Positions 27,055-35,911 of a stretch of DNA of 64,000 nt are shown one piece after another. A program made the position numbers and the translations under genes. Origin of the DNA: Cylindrospermum sp. FACHB-282. GTDB lineage: Bacteria; Cyanobacteriota; Cyanobacteriia; Cyanobacteriales; Nostocaceae. The stretch's first letter is position 1, and every line of letters starts with the position of its first letter. The stretch spans positions 1-64,000 of the forward strand of contig NZ_JACJRJ010000033.1 in the NCBI RefSeq assembly GCF_014697195.1, given 5' to 3'. The notes under the pieces are model-generated. The model searched no databases. It had not been told where the DNA came from and worked only from the letters and a program-made list of their open reading frames with translations.

Positions 27055-28509
27055 TTATTGCGCCATATTCTCCCGCCGTTCTTTGAGTTTCAGCAGCATT
27101 TCTGCGTGCATCTCGCGGGTAATGGGATAAAAATAGGTTAAAACTAAACCACAAATTAAACAAACTGTTGGTATCGGCCCAACAGCAATGCGGATAGCTT
27201 GCAGTGCTGACTCAGGTTGTATGGGGAGGGTACTTTGCCCAACTACAGCCTCTTTAAAACCAGATACTTGCAAAGAATTGCCGACTACAAATAGCCCGAA
27301 AGCTAAACCAAATTTTTGCAGCAAAACCATGAAACCATAAAAAATGCCTTCCCGGCGTTGTCCGGTTTGGAGTTCATCTAATTCAATGACATCAGGAATC
27401 ATTGACCAGGGCACAAGATAAGCTGTGGAAACACCAAAGCCTGCCATGATAGCCAGCAGATACATCAAACCTATTTGACCTGGTTGCAAGAAAAACAGTC
27501 CGGCTGCGGCGATGATCCATAAAATCATTCCCAGAAAATAAACAACTTTCTTTCCGACCTTTTTACTCAAATAACTCCAAACAAATAGCATACCAAGGGC
27601 AGTTCCTTGCACCGCAATCATCACTGTAGGCACATCTGAATCCTTGAGGCGCATACAGTTGACCACAAAGTAGGGAATAATGCTGGCTGTTATCTGTACA
27701 CCTAACCAAGAAAAGAGATATATCCCAATAACAAAGAGAAAAGGTCGATTAGTAAAGACAATTTTTAGCTGTTCACCGATGGGAATAGATGGGGGTTGTT
27801 CAACTTGAGCGCGTTTAGCTTCAAAAGCCAAAATGCGATCGCGCGTGCCATAAACGCACCAATATAAGGACAAGACCGAAATCACAGTACAGACTGCCGC
27901 TAAAACTACAAACTGTTGCTGGCGATCGCTAACATTGTCAAAAATAATCTTCGATAAAATTAAAGATAGAATGCTGCCACCAATAGAGAATGTAAAGCGA
28001 AAGCTGTTGAGGCTAGTGCGTTCGTCATAATCCTGAGTTAGTTCTGGAGTCATCGCCGTGTAAGGCAAATTCACAACGGTGTAAAACACCTGAGATATCA
28101 CCCCAATTGCTACATAGTACCAGAACAAAGGCCAAATATTGCTACTCTGATCGGCACTAAATTGCGGTACAATCCACTGCAAGAAAAAGAAAAACCCAAA
28201 AGGAATTGCGCCATACAAAATCCAGGGGAGACGACGCCCCCAGCGCCGGGATTCGGTTCTGTCAGTCAGTACCCCCACAAACGGATCATTTACCGCATCC
28301 CAGATTTTGCCAATCATCAAAATGCTGCCAGCCAAACCTGCCGGGATACCAGCCACATTTGTAAAAAACACTAGCAGATAAAATATGGCAATATTGGCAG
28401 TAATCGCCGGGCCTAAATCTCCTGCACCATAAGCCAGTTTGGTTTTAAAGTCCAATTTTTCGCTTTCAGGAGTTCTTTGGGCATCGCCATCAGCAACAGA
28501 ATCGTTCAT
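27055..28509 (-). CDS. GPH-family (MelB-like) sugar:cation symporter
   Basis: 484 residues with about twelve membrane segments. The family signature after helix 2 is present: NDPFVGVLTDRTESRRWGRRLPWIL. The N-terminal KLAYGAGDLGPAITANI and the later GFGVSTAYLVPWSMIPDVIELDE are also characteristic of the glycoside-pentoside-hexuronide group. It probably takes up a sugar or related solute with Na+ or H+; the substrate is unknown. It is divergent from the phosphoribosyltransferase gene, 59 bp away. Confidence 0.9.
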   Translation of the reverse strand: MNDSVADGDAQRTPESEKLDFKTKLAYGAGDLGPAITANIAIFYLLVFFTNVAGIPAGLAGSILMIGKIWDAVNDPFVGVLTDRTESRRWGRRLPWILYGAIPFGFFFFLQWIVPQFSADQSSNIWPLFWYYVAIGVISQVFYTVVNLPYTAMTPELTQDYDERTSLNSFRFTFSIGGSILSLILSKIIFDNVSDRQQQFVVLAAVCTVISVLSLYWCVYGTRDRILAFEAKRAQVEQPPSIPIGEQLKIVFTNRPFLFVIGIYLFSWLGVQITASIIPYFVVNCMRLKDSDVPTVMIAVQGTALGMLFVWSYLSKKVGKKVVYFLGMILWIIAAAGLFFLQPGQIGLMYLLAIMAGFGVSTAYLVPWSMIPDVIELDELQTGQRREGIFYGFMVLLQKFGLAFGLFVVGNSLQVSGFKEAVVGQSTLPIQPESALQAIRIAVGPIPTVCLICGLVLTYFYPITREMHAEMLLKLKERRENMAQ

Positions 28510-28568
28510 AATATCTTGCTCTCATATTAAGACAGAAGATTTGCGTTTTCCTTCAGTACTATAGCCCT

Positions 28569-29102
28569 ATGTCAGACCTTTACATTTCTTGGTCAGATTA
28601 TCACCACAAGATTGAACAATTAGCAGTTCAAATTTATCAATCCGGTTGGCAATTCGACCAGATTGTTTGTATCGCTAGAGGGGGACTGCGAGTAGGGGAT
28701 ATTCTCTCACGTATATACAATCAACCGCTGGCAATCTTAGCCACCTCATCTTACGGTGGCAGTGGCAAGCAAGAAAGAGGCAGTTTAATTGTTTCTTGCC
28801 ACTTGACTATGACTACTGAAAAATTAGGTTCGCGGATTCTTTTAGTAGATGACTTGGTAGATTCTGGAATCACCCTCCAACAGACTCTCCCTTGGCTAAA
28901 GCAAAAGAGCGATTTCCCCATTGAGGAAATTCGCACCGCCGTACTTTGGTATAAAGCCTGTTCAGTTATCGTCCCGGATTTCTATGTCGATTACCTACCC
29001 GATAACCCTTGGATTCACCAACCCTTTGAACACTACGAAAGTATGACTCCGGCTGAACTGGTATCAAAGGTAAATCAACCTCTTTGGGAAATTAAAAATT
29101 AA
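28569..29102 (+). CDS. Type I phosphoribosyltransferase (xanthine/hypoxanthine-type)
   Basis: 177 residues. The PRPP-binding motif RILLVDDLVDSGITL is present, and the N-terminal part ISWSDYHHKIEQLAVQIY..DQIVCIARGGLRVGDILSR matches the Gpt-like group, where the early RGGL loop contacts pyrophosphate. The enzyme attaches a purine base to PRPP in salvage. The C-terminal WIHQPFEHYES resembles the hood region of xanthine-guanine PRTs. The stop lies close to a MITE-like element. Confidence 0.85.
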   Translation: MSDLYISWSDYHHKIEQLAVQIYQSGWQFDQIVCIARGGLRVGDILSRIYNQPLAILATSSYGGSGKQERGSLIVSCHLTMTTEKLGSRILLVDDLVDSGITLQQTLPWLKQKSDFPIEEIRTAVLWYKACSVIVPDFYVDYLPDNPWIHQPFEHYESMTPAELVSKVNQPLWEIKN

Positions 29103-29147
29103 GAATTAAAAATTAAAAATCTAGGACTTAACGGACACAATATAGTA

Positions 29148-29258
29148 GGCGTTGCTGAATTAGAATATGAAATTGGGAAATTTAACCTTTTTAAGCTTGA
29201 TTCTTTGCGCCTTTGCGCCTTTCCGTGACACATATTCATATTTTTAATCAGCAACGCC
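29148..29258. mobile_element. MITE-like element with 24-bp terminal inverted repeats
   Basis: The left end GGCGTTGCTGAATTAGAATA and the right end, which reads TTCATATTTTTAATCAGCAA then CGCC, are inverted copies over about 24 bp with few mismatches. The 111-bp body has no coding capacity and contains CTTTGCGC tandem octamers. ATAGTA lies on both sides (29142-29147 and 29261-29266), a possible but offset target duplication. GCGTTGCTGA ends match those of a known Nostoc IS type, so a full-length partner transposase elsewhere may move it. Confidence 0.6.
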
Positions 29259-29307
29259 AAATAGTAAATATGGGCTACGGTTTGTGTCATTAAAAATCAT
29301 GATTCGT

Positions 29308-29344
29308 GCTGGGCAGCACCCTACAGGTAGGATTGCTGCCCAGC
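29308..29344. repeat. Hairpin GCTGGGCAGCA/TGCTGCCCAGC
   Basis: Perfect 11-bp arms with a 15-nt loop, located in the convergent spacer between the phosphoribosyltransferase and the AEC carrier. A bidirectional terminator or a dispersed palindrome is likely. Confidence 0.5.
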
Positions 29345-29457
29345 ATCAAAAAAGCCTAAACAGAGGGTAAATTCCTACGGTGCGTAAGCCCTAAAATCCT
29401 GTAAACCATGATTAATTCACCATTTAAAATCCAAAATCCAAAATCCAAAATCCAAAA

Positions 29458-30375
29458 TCAAAATAGCCACAGCAATACTGGGATGGTAACTAGCAATACG
29501 ATAACCCCCATTGCTAAGGCAGTAACTGCAAGGTCACGGTCAAGATTAAAGGTTTCAGCTATTACTAATGTGGCAAATGCTGGAGGCATAGCCATCTGTA
29601 GGACAATTACCTTGGCTGGGTCGCCAGTTACACCAAAAAATGGTAATAAACTGCCTAACATCACGGGAACTAACAACATTTTAATTACCAAGCTGATTCC
29701 CGCTTGGGGTATTTTATCCCAAGAATTTAGCCGGGAGAGTCGCATTCCAATTAACATTAGAGATAAAGCCACCATAGTCCAACCCAATACTTCTAGGCAG
29801 GATTCGACTAAGCTAGGAATTGCTACTTGGCGAAATATTAACCCAAATCCAAAACTCCACAAAGCAGGATTAATTAAGATGGCTCTAGCTGTCTGCCCAT
29901 AATTACTAACGCTGCTGCTAAAATTGGCGGCTAGGGCGACACCTAAGCCATAAGATCCGATCAGTGACCCCAGTAAATCATAAAATAGCGCCCAGGCAAA
30001 GTATTCCTTGCCTACCATTGCTAGGGTGATGGGAAAGCCTAAATAACCTGTGTTACCCACCATTGCTGCTAGGATCAAACTACCCTGAGTTGCTGGTTGG
30101 GGGGTGGTGTTGGTGAAATAAACTTGACCTTTAATTCCTACCCAAGCGAGAAAGGCTCCTAGTAAAATGGCTAAATAGGCGATCGCAGGTGCTATCCAAA
30201 TCTGCCCCGATAAATCGGCTTGGCGTAAAAAAGATACGATGCTGATAGGCCCTCCCACCCAAAAGAGAAACTGACCTAAACGGGTAGGCACTGTGTGAGG
30301 TAGTTTGCGTCCCAGCATAAATCCTACTAGGACTAATCCCCCCAGCTTGACGTATAGTTCTAGCAGGTTTATCAA
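29458..30375 (-). CDS. AEC-family permease (auxin efflux carrier type)
   Basis: 305 residues with about ten hydrophobic helices in two halves. Typical features are the N-terminal YVKLGGLVLVGFMLGRKLP, the segment AAMVGNTGYLGFPIT at about 105-120, and the C-terminal LQMAMPPAFATLVIAETFNLD (proline break in the membrane) followed by a final hydrophobic helix. Members transport organic anions; the substrate is unknown. A CCAAAATCC-type repeat lies just downstream at 29427-29460. Confidence 0.88.
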   Translation of the reverse strand: MINLLELYVKLGGLVLVGFMLGRKLPHTVPTRLGQFLFWVGGPISIVSFLRQADLSGQIWIAPAIAYLAILLGAFLAWVGIKGQVYFTNTTPQPATQGSLILAAMVGNTGYLGFPITLAMVGKEYFAWALFYDLLGSLIGSYGLGVALAANFSSSVSNYGQTARAILINPALWSFGFGLIFRQVAIPSLVESCLEVLGWTMVALSLMLIGMRLSRLNSWDKIPQAGISLVIKMLLVPVMLGSLLPFFGVTGDPAKVIVLQMAMPPAFATLVIAETFNLDRDLAVTALAMGVIVLLVTIPVLLWLF

Positions 30376-30476
30376 AATTAAGCCTAGGAATGCAGATTTG
30401 AGATATTACCTGTTAAGTTCACTTTTGTCTAGTTCATAATCTGTTATGGTAATTCAACAAATACAGGAGTTAATTT

Positions 30477-31298
30477 TTGAATAAGGCTGGGGTTCCTGGA
30501 AACCCGCAAAACTCATCGGCTTCATCTGGCGATGATATTCCAGCGGCTTTACGCGATAATCCAGATGCAGCAACCAAGGTGTACTTGCAACCCCAGGTTT
30601 TACTGATTGGGGGAGTAGTGGGATTTTTGCTGCTGGCGGTAATTAGTGGGTTTTTGTTTTCCGTGACTGCACCCAAAAAAACGGACAATTCTCAACCAAC
30701 GCCTGCTAACACAGCATCTGCACCAAATACACAATCTGATAATTCTGTCAATATTAATGGAAATAATAACGATACTATATTAGGGCATTTCGTATATCCA
30801 GAAGCAGTTGAGTCAGAACTAGCTGCAATTTCCGCAGATGGACGCATTAGAATGCGAAAAGCTGCTGCCGAAAAGTTTCAGGCGATGTCACAAGCAGCGC
30901 GGAGTGCAGGTGTGATTTTGGTGCCAATTTCTGGCTTTCGCTCAATTAAAGAGCAAGAACAGTTGTTTTTTGCTGTTGGTGCCCAGCGCAATCAAACCCC
31001 AGCCCAAAGAGCCGCTCTCAGCGCTCCTCCTGGTCATAGTGAACATCATACAGGTTACGCAGCGGATATTGGCGATGGCGCAGTACCTGCAACTAATCTC
31101 CAAGCTAATTTTGACAATACTAAAGCTTATCAGTGGCTACAAGCAAATGCAGCCCGTTTCGGTTTTGAGTTGTCTTTTCCCAAAGATAATCCCCAAGGTG
31201 TGAGTTATGAACCTTGGCACTGGCGTTTTGTTGGCGATCGCGATAGTTTGGAAACATTCTACAAAGCCAGAAATCTCAAACCCACTCAGCCCCAATAA
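30477..31298 (+). CDS. Membrane-anchored M15-family D,D/L,D-carboxypeptidase (VanY-like)
   Basis: 273 residues. The start is TTG at 30477, decided by a perfect AGGAG seven bases upstream. One membrane helix (about 41-62) anchors the protein, followed by a Ser/Thr/Asn-rich linker and a peptidase M15 domain: SGFRSIKEQEQLFF, the zinc-ligand segment PPGHSEHHTGYAADIGD, and EPWHWRFVGD with the last His ligand. It trims stem peptides of peptidoglycan in the periplasm. It is convergent with the PBP2 gene further on. Confidence 0.9.
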   Translation: MNKAGVPGNPQNSSASSGDDIPAALRDNPDAATKVYLQPQVLLIGGVVGFLLLAVISGFLFSVTAPKKTDNSQPTPANTASAPNTQSDNSVNINGNNNDTILGHFVYPEAVESELAAISADGRIRMRKAAAEKFQAMSQAARSAGVILVPISGFRSIKEQEQLFFAVGAQRNQTPAQRAALSAPPGHSEHHTGYAADIGDGAVPATNLQANFDNTKAYQWLQANAARFGFELSFPKDNPQGVSYEPWHWRFVGDRDSLETFYKARNLKPTQPQ

Positions 31299-31329
31299 TT
31301 CAATCTTAGATTTTAGATTTTTGGATGAT

Positions 31330-31452
31330 TTTTTTGATGCGTCTCTTTACGCATCCTACCCGTAGCGTGCGTTCCCTAACGCACGAATTAAAACTTTTAA
31401 TCACACAAACCACACCCCATATTTGCCATTTCCTGTCCGTTAAGTCCTAAAT
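31330..31452. repeat. Dispersed repeat, copy 1 (partner at 38437-38560)
   Basis: Both copies share GTAGCGTGCGTTCCCTAACG, CGCATCCTAC and TAAGTCCTAA in the same order and spacing over about 120 bp, with scattered differences. The GCGTGCGTT/AACGCACG palindrome is at its centre. Non-coding in both places. Confidence 0.55.
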
Positions 31453-31702
31453 TTTTGGGTTTCACTTCGTTTAACCGTGGCCATAACTGAGGCGCTGGGG
31501 CTTGATAACGTTTCCATCCCCGTTAGGGAGAAGTGGTTATGTAAAGAGTTCACCTTTGGAAACCTTGCTGAGAAAGGGTTTCAGACCCCCTAATCGACAC
31601 CACTTTTAAAATTGTCAATAATGACGAAAATATTCTCAATAAGTGACTATCAACACAATGTATAAATAGTAAAATATGCTACTTAAAATGTTCAGATCCT
31701 TC

Positions 31703-31735
31703 AGATCCCCGACTTCTTAGAGAAGTCGGGGATCT
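31703..31735. repeat. Dispersed hairpin (copy 3, perfect)
   Basis: AGATCCCCGACTTCT and AGAAGTCGGGGATCT form a perfect 15-bp stem with a TAG loop, 27 bp beyond the stop of the PBP2 gene. It can act as that gene's terminator on the minus strand. Confidence 0.6.
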
Positions 31736-31761
31736 AAACTTGGGGATCTTGTTGCTAAAAG

Positions 31762-33564
31762 TTATTTCTTATATTTCCCTGGATACTTCCGCGAAAAATA
31801 TCCTTCCATCACATCTAAAATCATTGGTGCAGCTACGCTACCACCGCCACCTCCAGAATGTTCAGCAAAAGCGACAATCAAAATTTCTGGTTTATCAGCG
31901 GGAGCATAAGCACCAAACCAAGCGTGATTTTCTTTCACACCACGCCTCCAAGCTTCCGCCGTGCCACTTTTACCAGCAACTGGAGGAAGGGTTGGCTGTT
32001 TCAAAGTCTTACCCGTACCATCAGACACCACCTTCCGCAACCCCTGTTGGAGAACTTTGATAGTTTCTGGCTTCATATTTAGCGATTCCCGCCAGCTTCT
32101 TGCGTCTTCATTATCTTTGAGCAAATGGGGCTTAACGCGATAACCACCATTAGCAGGTACAGCGAACATCACAGCTACTTGCAGAGGAGTAGTTTGTAAA
32201 GCACCTTGACCAATTGACATATTAATGCTATCACCTACAGTCCAAGGCATTTTAAAAACTTTCTGCTTCCAAGTCTCATCAGGAACTAAACCTTTCGCTT
32301 CTTCTGAGGCGAACTCAAAGCCGGTTTTTTGACCAAATCCATATTTGCGAGTCCATTCAATCAAACTAGGCCCGCCAACCGCTCGACCAATTTGATAAAA
32401 GAAAGTATCACTACTCATAGCCATCGCCCCTGTAAAACCTAAGGGGCCAAATCCGGCATGATTCCACTCACCAAAACGGGTACCACCAATAGTTAAAGAA
32501 CCGTAGGTTTGCAACACGGTGTTAGGAGAAAATTTACCTGATTCCAGCCCCGCTGTGGTGGTGACAATTTTAAAAGTACTAGCGGGGGGAAAGGCACTGA
32601 GGGCGCGATTGACCAAAGGATGCTCGTCACCTTGGACAGTTTTCCAATCTTTTTGGGAGAGTTTTTGCTTAGAGAAAATATTGGGGTCGAAGGTGGGGTA
32701 AGACACCATTGCTAAGACAGCACCATTTTTGGGGTCAAGGGCAACGATCGCACCGTTGCGATTCCCTAAAGCTTTTTGAGCAGCCTTTTGCATCTCCAAA
32801 TCTATCGTCAAGTGCAAATCTTTACCAGCTTTTGCCTGTTTCTCTCCCAACACCCGGAGTGGTCTACCAGCACCATCCACTTCTACCTGCTGACCACCCC
32901 ATTCTCCCCGCAGGGTTTGCTCATAAGCCTTTTCCACCCCCATCTGACCAATTACATCTCCCAGACGGTAGCCGAAGGGCTTCTTTTCTTCTAACTGTTC
33001 AGCAGTCAGTTCACGAGTGTAGCCGAGTATATGGGCCAATTCCTTACCGTGGGGATAATAACGAACAGCTTCCGTATGAATTTCCACATCAGGCAGTTCG
33101 TTTGTATACTCCTTCAAAGCCGTGATTTCGGCTTCATTCAGGTCGCGAGCAATGCGGATGAGAGAAGAAGAGTTAGCACCAGCCTTTTCTAGTTTCTCTT
33201 CCATTTCATCTTGGGGGATATCGAGAATTTTCGCCAGACGCGGGCCGACAACTGACCATGAAGGCTTAGTATGTGCCATTGGCCATAAATATACAGACCG
33301 GGGATAGCGAGTGCTAGCTAAAAGTTTGCCATTGCGGTCAAAAACGTTTCCCCGTTCCGGTTGTTTGGGAATCATCCGAATCCGGTTCGCCTCTGCCCGC
33401 TTTCGGTGGTGTGCTCCTTCAATAATTTGTAAATATGCCAAACGAACCCCTATTCCCGATGTCATCAATAAGGTAAATATGATTAAAAATAGCGGCTGTA
33501 AATTCCGGCCAACTGTACGTGTATTTTTTTGGCTGCTCAGTGGGGATGGTTGCAACAAGGTCAT
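31762..33564 (-). CDS. mrdA: Penicillin-binding protein 2 (elongation transpeptidase)
   Basis: 600 residues from the ATG at 33564; the frame is open 40 codons further but the paralogue starts at the equivalent of this Met. A basic N-terminus and one membrane helix (about 25-45) are followed by the class B PBP dimerisation domain (RGNVFDRNGKLLAST) and the transpeptidase domain with Ser329 and Lys332 in PASTFK, SSD near 390 and Lys532 in KSGT. It cross-links peptidoglycan during side-wall growth with RodA. A truncated copy lies immediately upstream. Confidence 0.92.
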   Translation of the reverse strand: MTLLQPSPLSSQKNTRTVGRNLQPLFLIIFTLLMTSGIGVRLAYLQIIEGAHHRKRAEANRIRMIPKQPERGNVFDRNGKLLASTRYPRSVYLWPMAHTKPSWSVVGPRLAKILDIPQDEMEEKLEKAGANSSSLIRIARDLNEAEITALKEYTNELPDVEIHTEAVRYYPHGKELAHILGYTRELTAEQLEEKKPFGYRLGDVIGQMGVEKAYEQTLRGEWGGQQVEVDGAGRPLRVLGEKQAKAGKDLHLTIDLEMQKAAQKALGNRNGAIVALDPKNGAVLAMVSYPTFDPNIFSKQKLSQKDWKTVQGDEHPLVNRALSAFPPASTFKIVTTTAGLESGKFSPNTVLQTYGSLTIGGTRFGEWNHAGFGPLGFTGAMAMSSDTFFYQIGRAVGGPSLIEWTRKYGFGQKTGFEFASEEAKGLVPDETWKQKVFKMPWTVGDSINMSIGQGALQTTPLQVAVMFAVPANGGYRVKPHLLKDNEDARSWRESLNMKPETIKVLQQGLRKVVSDGTGKTLKQPTLPPVAGKSGTAEAWRRGVKENHAWFGAYAPADKPEILIVAFAEHSGGGGGSVAAPMILDVMEGYFSRKYPGKYKK

Positions 33565-33732
33565 AAGATTAAACAGAATTTCAAAATTAGGATTACCTAT
33601 ATACAATAGTGCTAGAATTGTGCTGCGTTTTAAGCAGACAATCAACCGAAAGAGCCTAGCTTTTGTGAAATATTTCCAATACAAAGAATAGACAAAAATC
33701 TAAGATTTCGTCTACTCAACATATTCTACTAG

Positions 33733-34476
33733 TTAGCCATAGTACTTACAAGCAGGGCATTTTCCTGATAATTCTAGCTCTAGGGGGGATGCTGAATTAG
33801 CGAGGGAGGAGGAAGCATCAAAGCCCAACTTACAGCGATTTTCAGGTAAATGATCTTTACCTTGGACGCTTTTCCAGTCTTTTTCGGAGAGTTTTTGCTT
33901 GGAAAAGATATATGGGTCAAAGGTGGGGTGAGATGCCATTGCTAAGACAGCGCCGTTATTTGGATCGATGGCGACGATCGCACTTTGGTATTTTCCTAAA
34001 GCTTTGCCTGCTGCCTTTTGCAAATCCAAATCTATAGTTAAGTGTAAATCATTTCCAGCCTTTGCCTGTTTGTCTCCCAAAACCCGGATGGGGCGGCCTG
34101 CACCATCTACTTCCATCTCTTCTTGGGGGATGTCGAGAATTTTTCCTAGACCTGGGCCGACAACTGACCATGAGGGCTTAGTATGTGCCATCGGCCAGAG
34201 ATATACAGACCGAGGATAGCGAGTACTAGCTAAAAGTTTGCCTTTACGGTCAAAAATATTGCCCCGTTCCGGCTGTTTGAGAATCATCCGAATCCGATTA
34301 GCCTCTGCACGCTGCCGGAGTTTTGGCCCTTCAGCAATTTGCAAATATGCTAAACGAGTACCGAGTGCCGAAGTCATCACTAGGGTAAATATAATTAAAA
34401 ATATTGACTGGAAACCACGCCCGACGGTACGGGTATCTTTTTTGCTAGTAAGTAAGGATGTTGGTAATATAGCCAT
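33733..34476 (-). pseudogene. Truncated, internally deleted copy of the PBP2 gene
   Basis: 247 codons. It is closely similar to the neighbouring PBP2 from TRTVGR.. through ASTRYPRSVYLWPMAHTK. Then DIPQEEM jumps straight to EVDGAGRPIRVLG, skipping about 115 residues of the intact protein. After KSVQGKDHLPENR it leaves homology, just before where PASTFK should be, and ends in unrelated CKLGFDASSS... sequence. It therefore lacks the whole transpeptidase domain. The frame has stayed open, so a membrane-anchored fragment might still be made, but a dead tandem duplicate is simplest. Confidence 0.8.
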
Positions 34477-34625
34477 AAGACAAAGAAAGATTCGGAAATT
34501 GGCATTAACTGTATAAAATTATTCGCAGATGCTACCCGGTATTGAAAATTAAACAATGGGGGTGTATATTCCTAATCTATTGTTTTTGGCAGATACAATA
34601 AACCAAAGAGTCACCTGTAGTCTGC

Positions 34626-34649
34626 TTAATAGACTACATTAATAGACTA
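34626..34649 (+). promoter_or_regulatory. Direct repeat TTAATAGACTA upstream of potA
   Basis: TTAATAGACTA occurs at 34626 and 34639, a 13-bp period. The first copy also forms an inverted repeat with TAGTCT at 34619. It lies about 35-58 bp before the potA start, so it could be an operator; no regulator is known for it. Confidence 0.35.
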
Positions 34650-34683
34650 AGTCTCGTAAGATCACGGCATTCTACTGAGGATT

Positions 34684-35832
34684 ATGGCTCAAACTGTGAT
34701 GCAAAATCAGAGGGGGATAACAAGTTTTCAGCCGCTAGATGTTGAACTGCGTAACGTATTCAAGTTTTTCAACCAAGAACCAGCAGTACATGGTGTAGAT
34801 TTGGATGTCAGACAGGGAGAATTTTTTAGTATCCTGGGTCCCTCCGGTTGTGGTAAGACAACCACACTGCGCTTAATTGCTGGATTTGAAACGGCTGACG
34901 CTGGCAAGTTATTGATTCGGGGTCAGTCCATGACTAATGTGCCCCCTTACCGCCGACCTGTCAATACTGTATTTCAAAGCTATGCGCTGTTCAATCACCT
35001 GAATGTGTGGGATAACATCGCTTTTGGGCTGCGGTTAAAAAAATTACGCAAATCAGAAATTGACAGCCGAGTTACAGAAGCTTTAAAGCTGGTGAAAATG
35101 GAAACTTTGCGATCGCGCGTTCCCAATCAACTTTCTGGTGGTCAACAGCAACGAGTAGCTTTGGCAAGGGCCTTGGTCAACCGTCCCGCCGTTTTGCTAC
35201 TGGATGAACCCCTGGGGGCGTTAGATTTAAAACTCCGCAAGGAAATGCAGGTTGAGTTATCAAATTTACACAAAGACTTGGGATTGACTTTTATCATGGT
35301 GACACACGACCAAGAGGAAGCACTGTCCTTGAGCGATCGCATTGCTGTGATGAATCAAGGCAAAATCGAGCAAGTCGGCACTCCCAGCCAAATATACGAA
35401 CAGCCCCAAACATCCTTTGTCGCTGATTTTATTGGCGATACTAACTTATTCAGCGGTGAAATCGCGGCGATAGACTCCACTTACGTGAAAATTGTCACAA
35501 AAACCGGACTCACAATTGTTGTCAGCCGCTCTGAAGATACACCAACTGAATTATCGCAAGTAGTCGTAGTCAGCGTCCGTCCAGAAAAAATTCAGCTCTC
35601 GCTTTATCAACCCAATATACCAACAAACTGCTTTGAAGGACGGCTTGTCAATGTCATGTATTTAGGTACTCATGTTAATTATGTTGTTGAGTTGACTAAC
35701 GGCATCAGCATCAGTGTTTTGCAACCAAATACCTTTGGTACTTTGCCAAACCGTGACACAACCATCTACGCTTGGTGGACAGAAACTGACTGTTTAGCTA
35801 TTAGTCAAGAGTCAAAAATCCATAGTCTATAG
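34684..35832 (+). CDS. potA: Spermidine/putrescine-type ABC transporter, ATP-binding subunit
   Basis: 382 residues; ATG preceded by GAGG. ATPase domain (about 20-255) with Walker [10 protein letters not shown]-loop [11 protein letters not shown], signature LSGGQQQR, Walker [12 protein letters not shown] and H-loop VTHDQ. A C-terminal TOBE domain (about 275-375) with VRPEKIQLS follows, as in PotA. It powers import of polyamines or a similar small solute by the PotB/PotD proteins encoded downstream (gaps of 79 and 29 bp). Confidence 0.92.
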   Translation: MAQTVMQNQRGITSFQPLDVELRNVFKFFNQEPAVHGVDLDVRQGEFFSILGPSGCGKTTTLRLIAGFETADAGKLLIRGQSMTNVPPYRRPVNTVFQSYALFNHLNVWDNIAFGLRLKKLRKSEIDSRVTEALKLVKMETLRSRVPNQLSGGQQQRVALARALVNRPAVLLLDEPLGALDLKLRKEMQVELSNLHKDLGLTFIMVTHDQEEALSLSDRIAVMNQGKIEQVGTPSQIYEQPQTSFVADFIGDTNLFSGEIAAIDSTYVKIVTKTGLTIVVSRSEDTPTELSQVVVVSVRPEKIQLSLYQPNIPTNCFEGRLVNVMYLGTHVNYVVELTNGISISVLQPNTFGTLPNRDTTIYAWWTETDCLAISQESKIHSL

Positions 35833-35911
35833 ATGTCTAGCTAGTATTCCAAAATTACGGGTTGATAAATTGGCAGAAAACTAATCACAAATGATAAATG
35901 GCCAGTGACTA

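Larger units (their letters stand above)
31299..31761. other. Convergent spacer rich in dispersed repeats
   Basis: 463 bp. It holds a copy of a dispersed unit shared with 38.4 kb, a lone GTTTCCATCCCCGTTAGGG string at 31510 that resembles a CRISPR repeat but occurs once, and a dispersed hairpin at 31703. No gene seen. Confidence 0.5.

Noticed and set aside
29408-29902. 164-codon plus-strand frame opposite the AEC carrier
   Set aside because: It is antisense to a clear transporter gene and begins in a CCAAAATCC-type repeat (NPKSKIQNQ); the composition is that of a shadow frame.
31510-31550. GTTTCCATCCCCGTTAGGG string resembling a cyanobacterial CRISPR repeat
   Set aside because: It occurs once, with no second repeat at spacer distance and no cas gene in the window.
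32709-33125. 138-codon plus-strand frame opposite PBP2
   Set aside because: Antisense to conserved PBP2 sequence; no recognisable domain.
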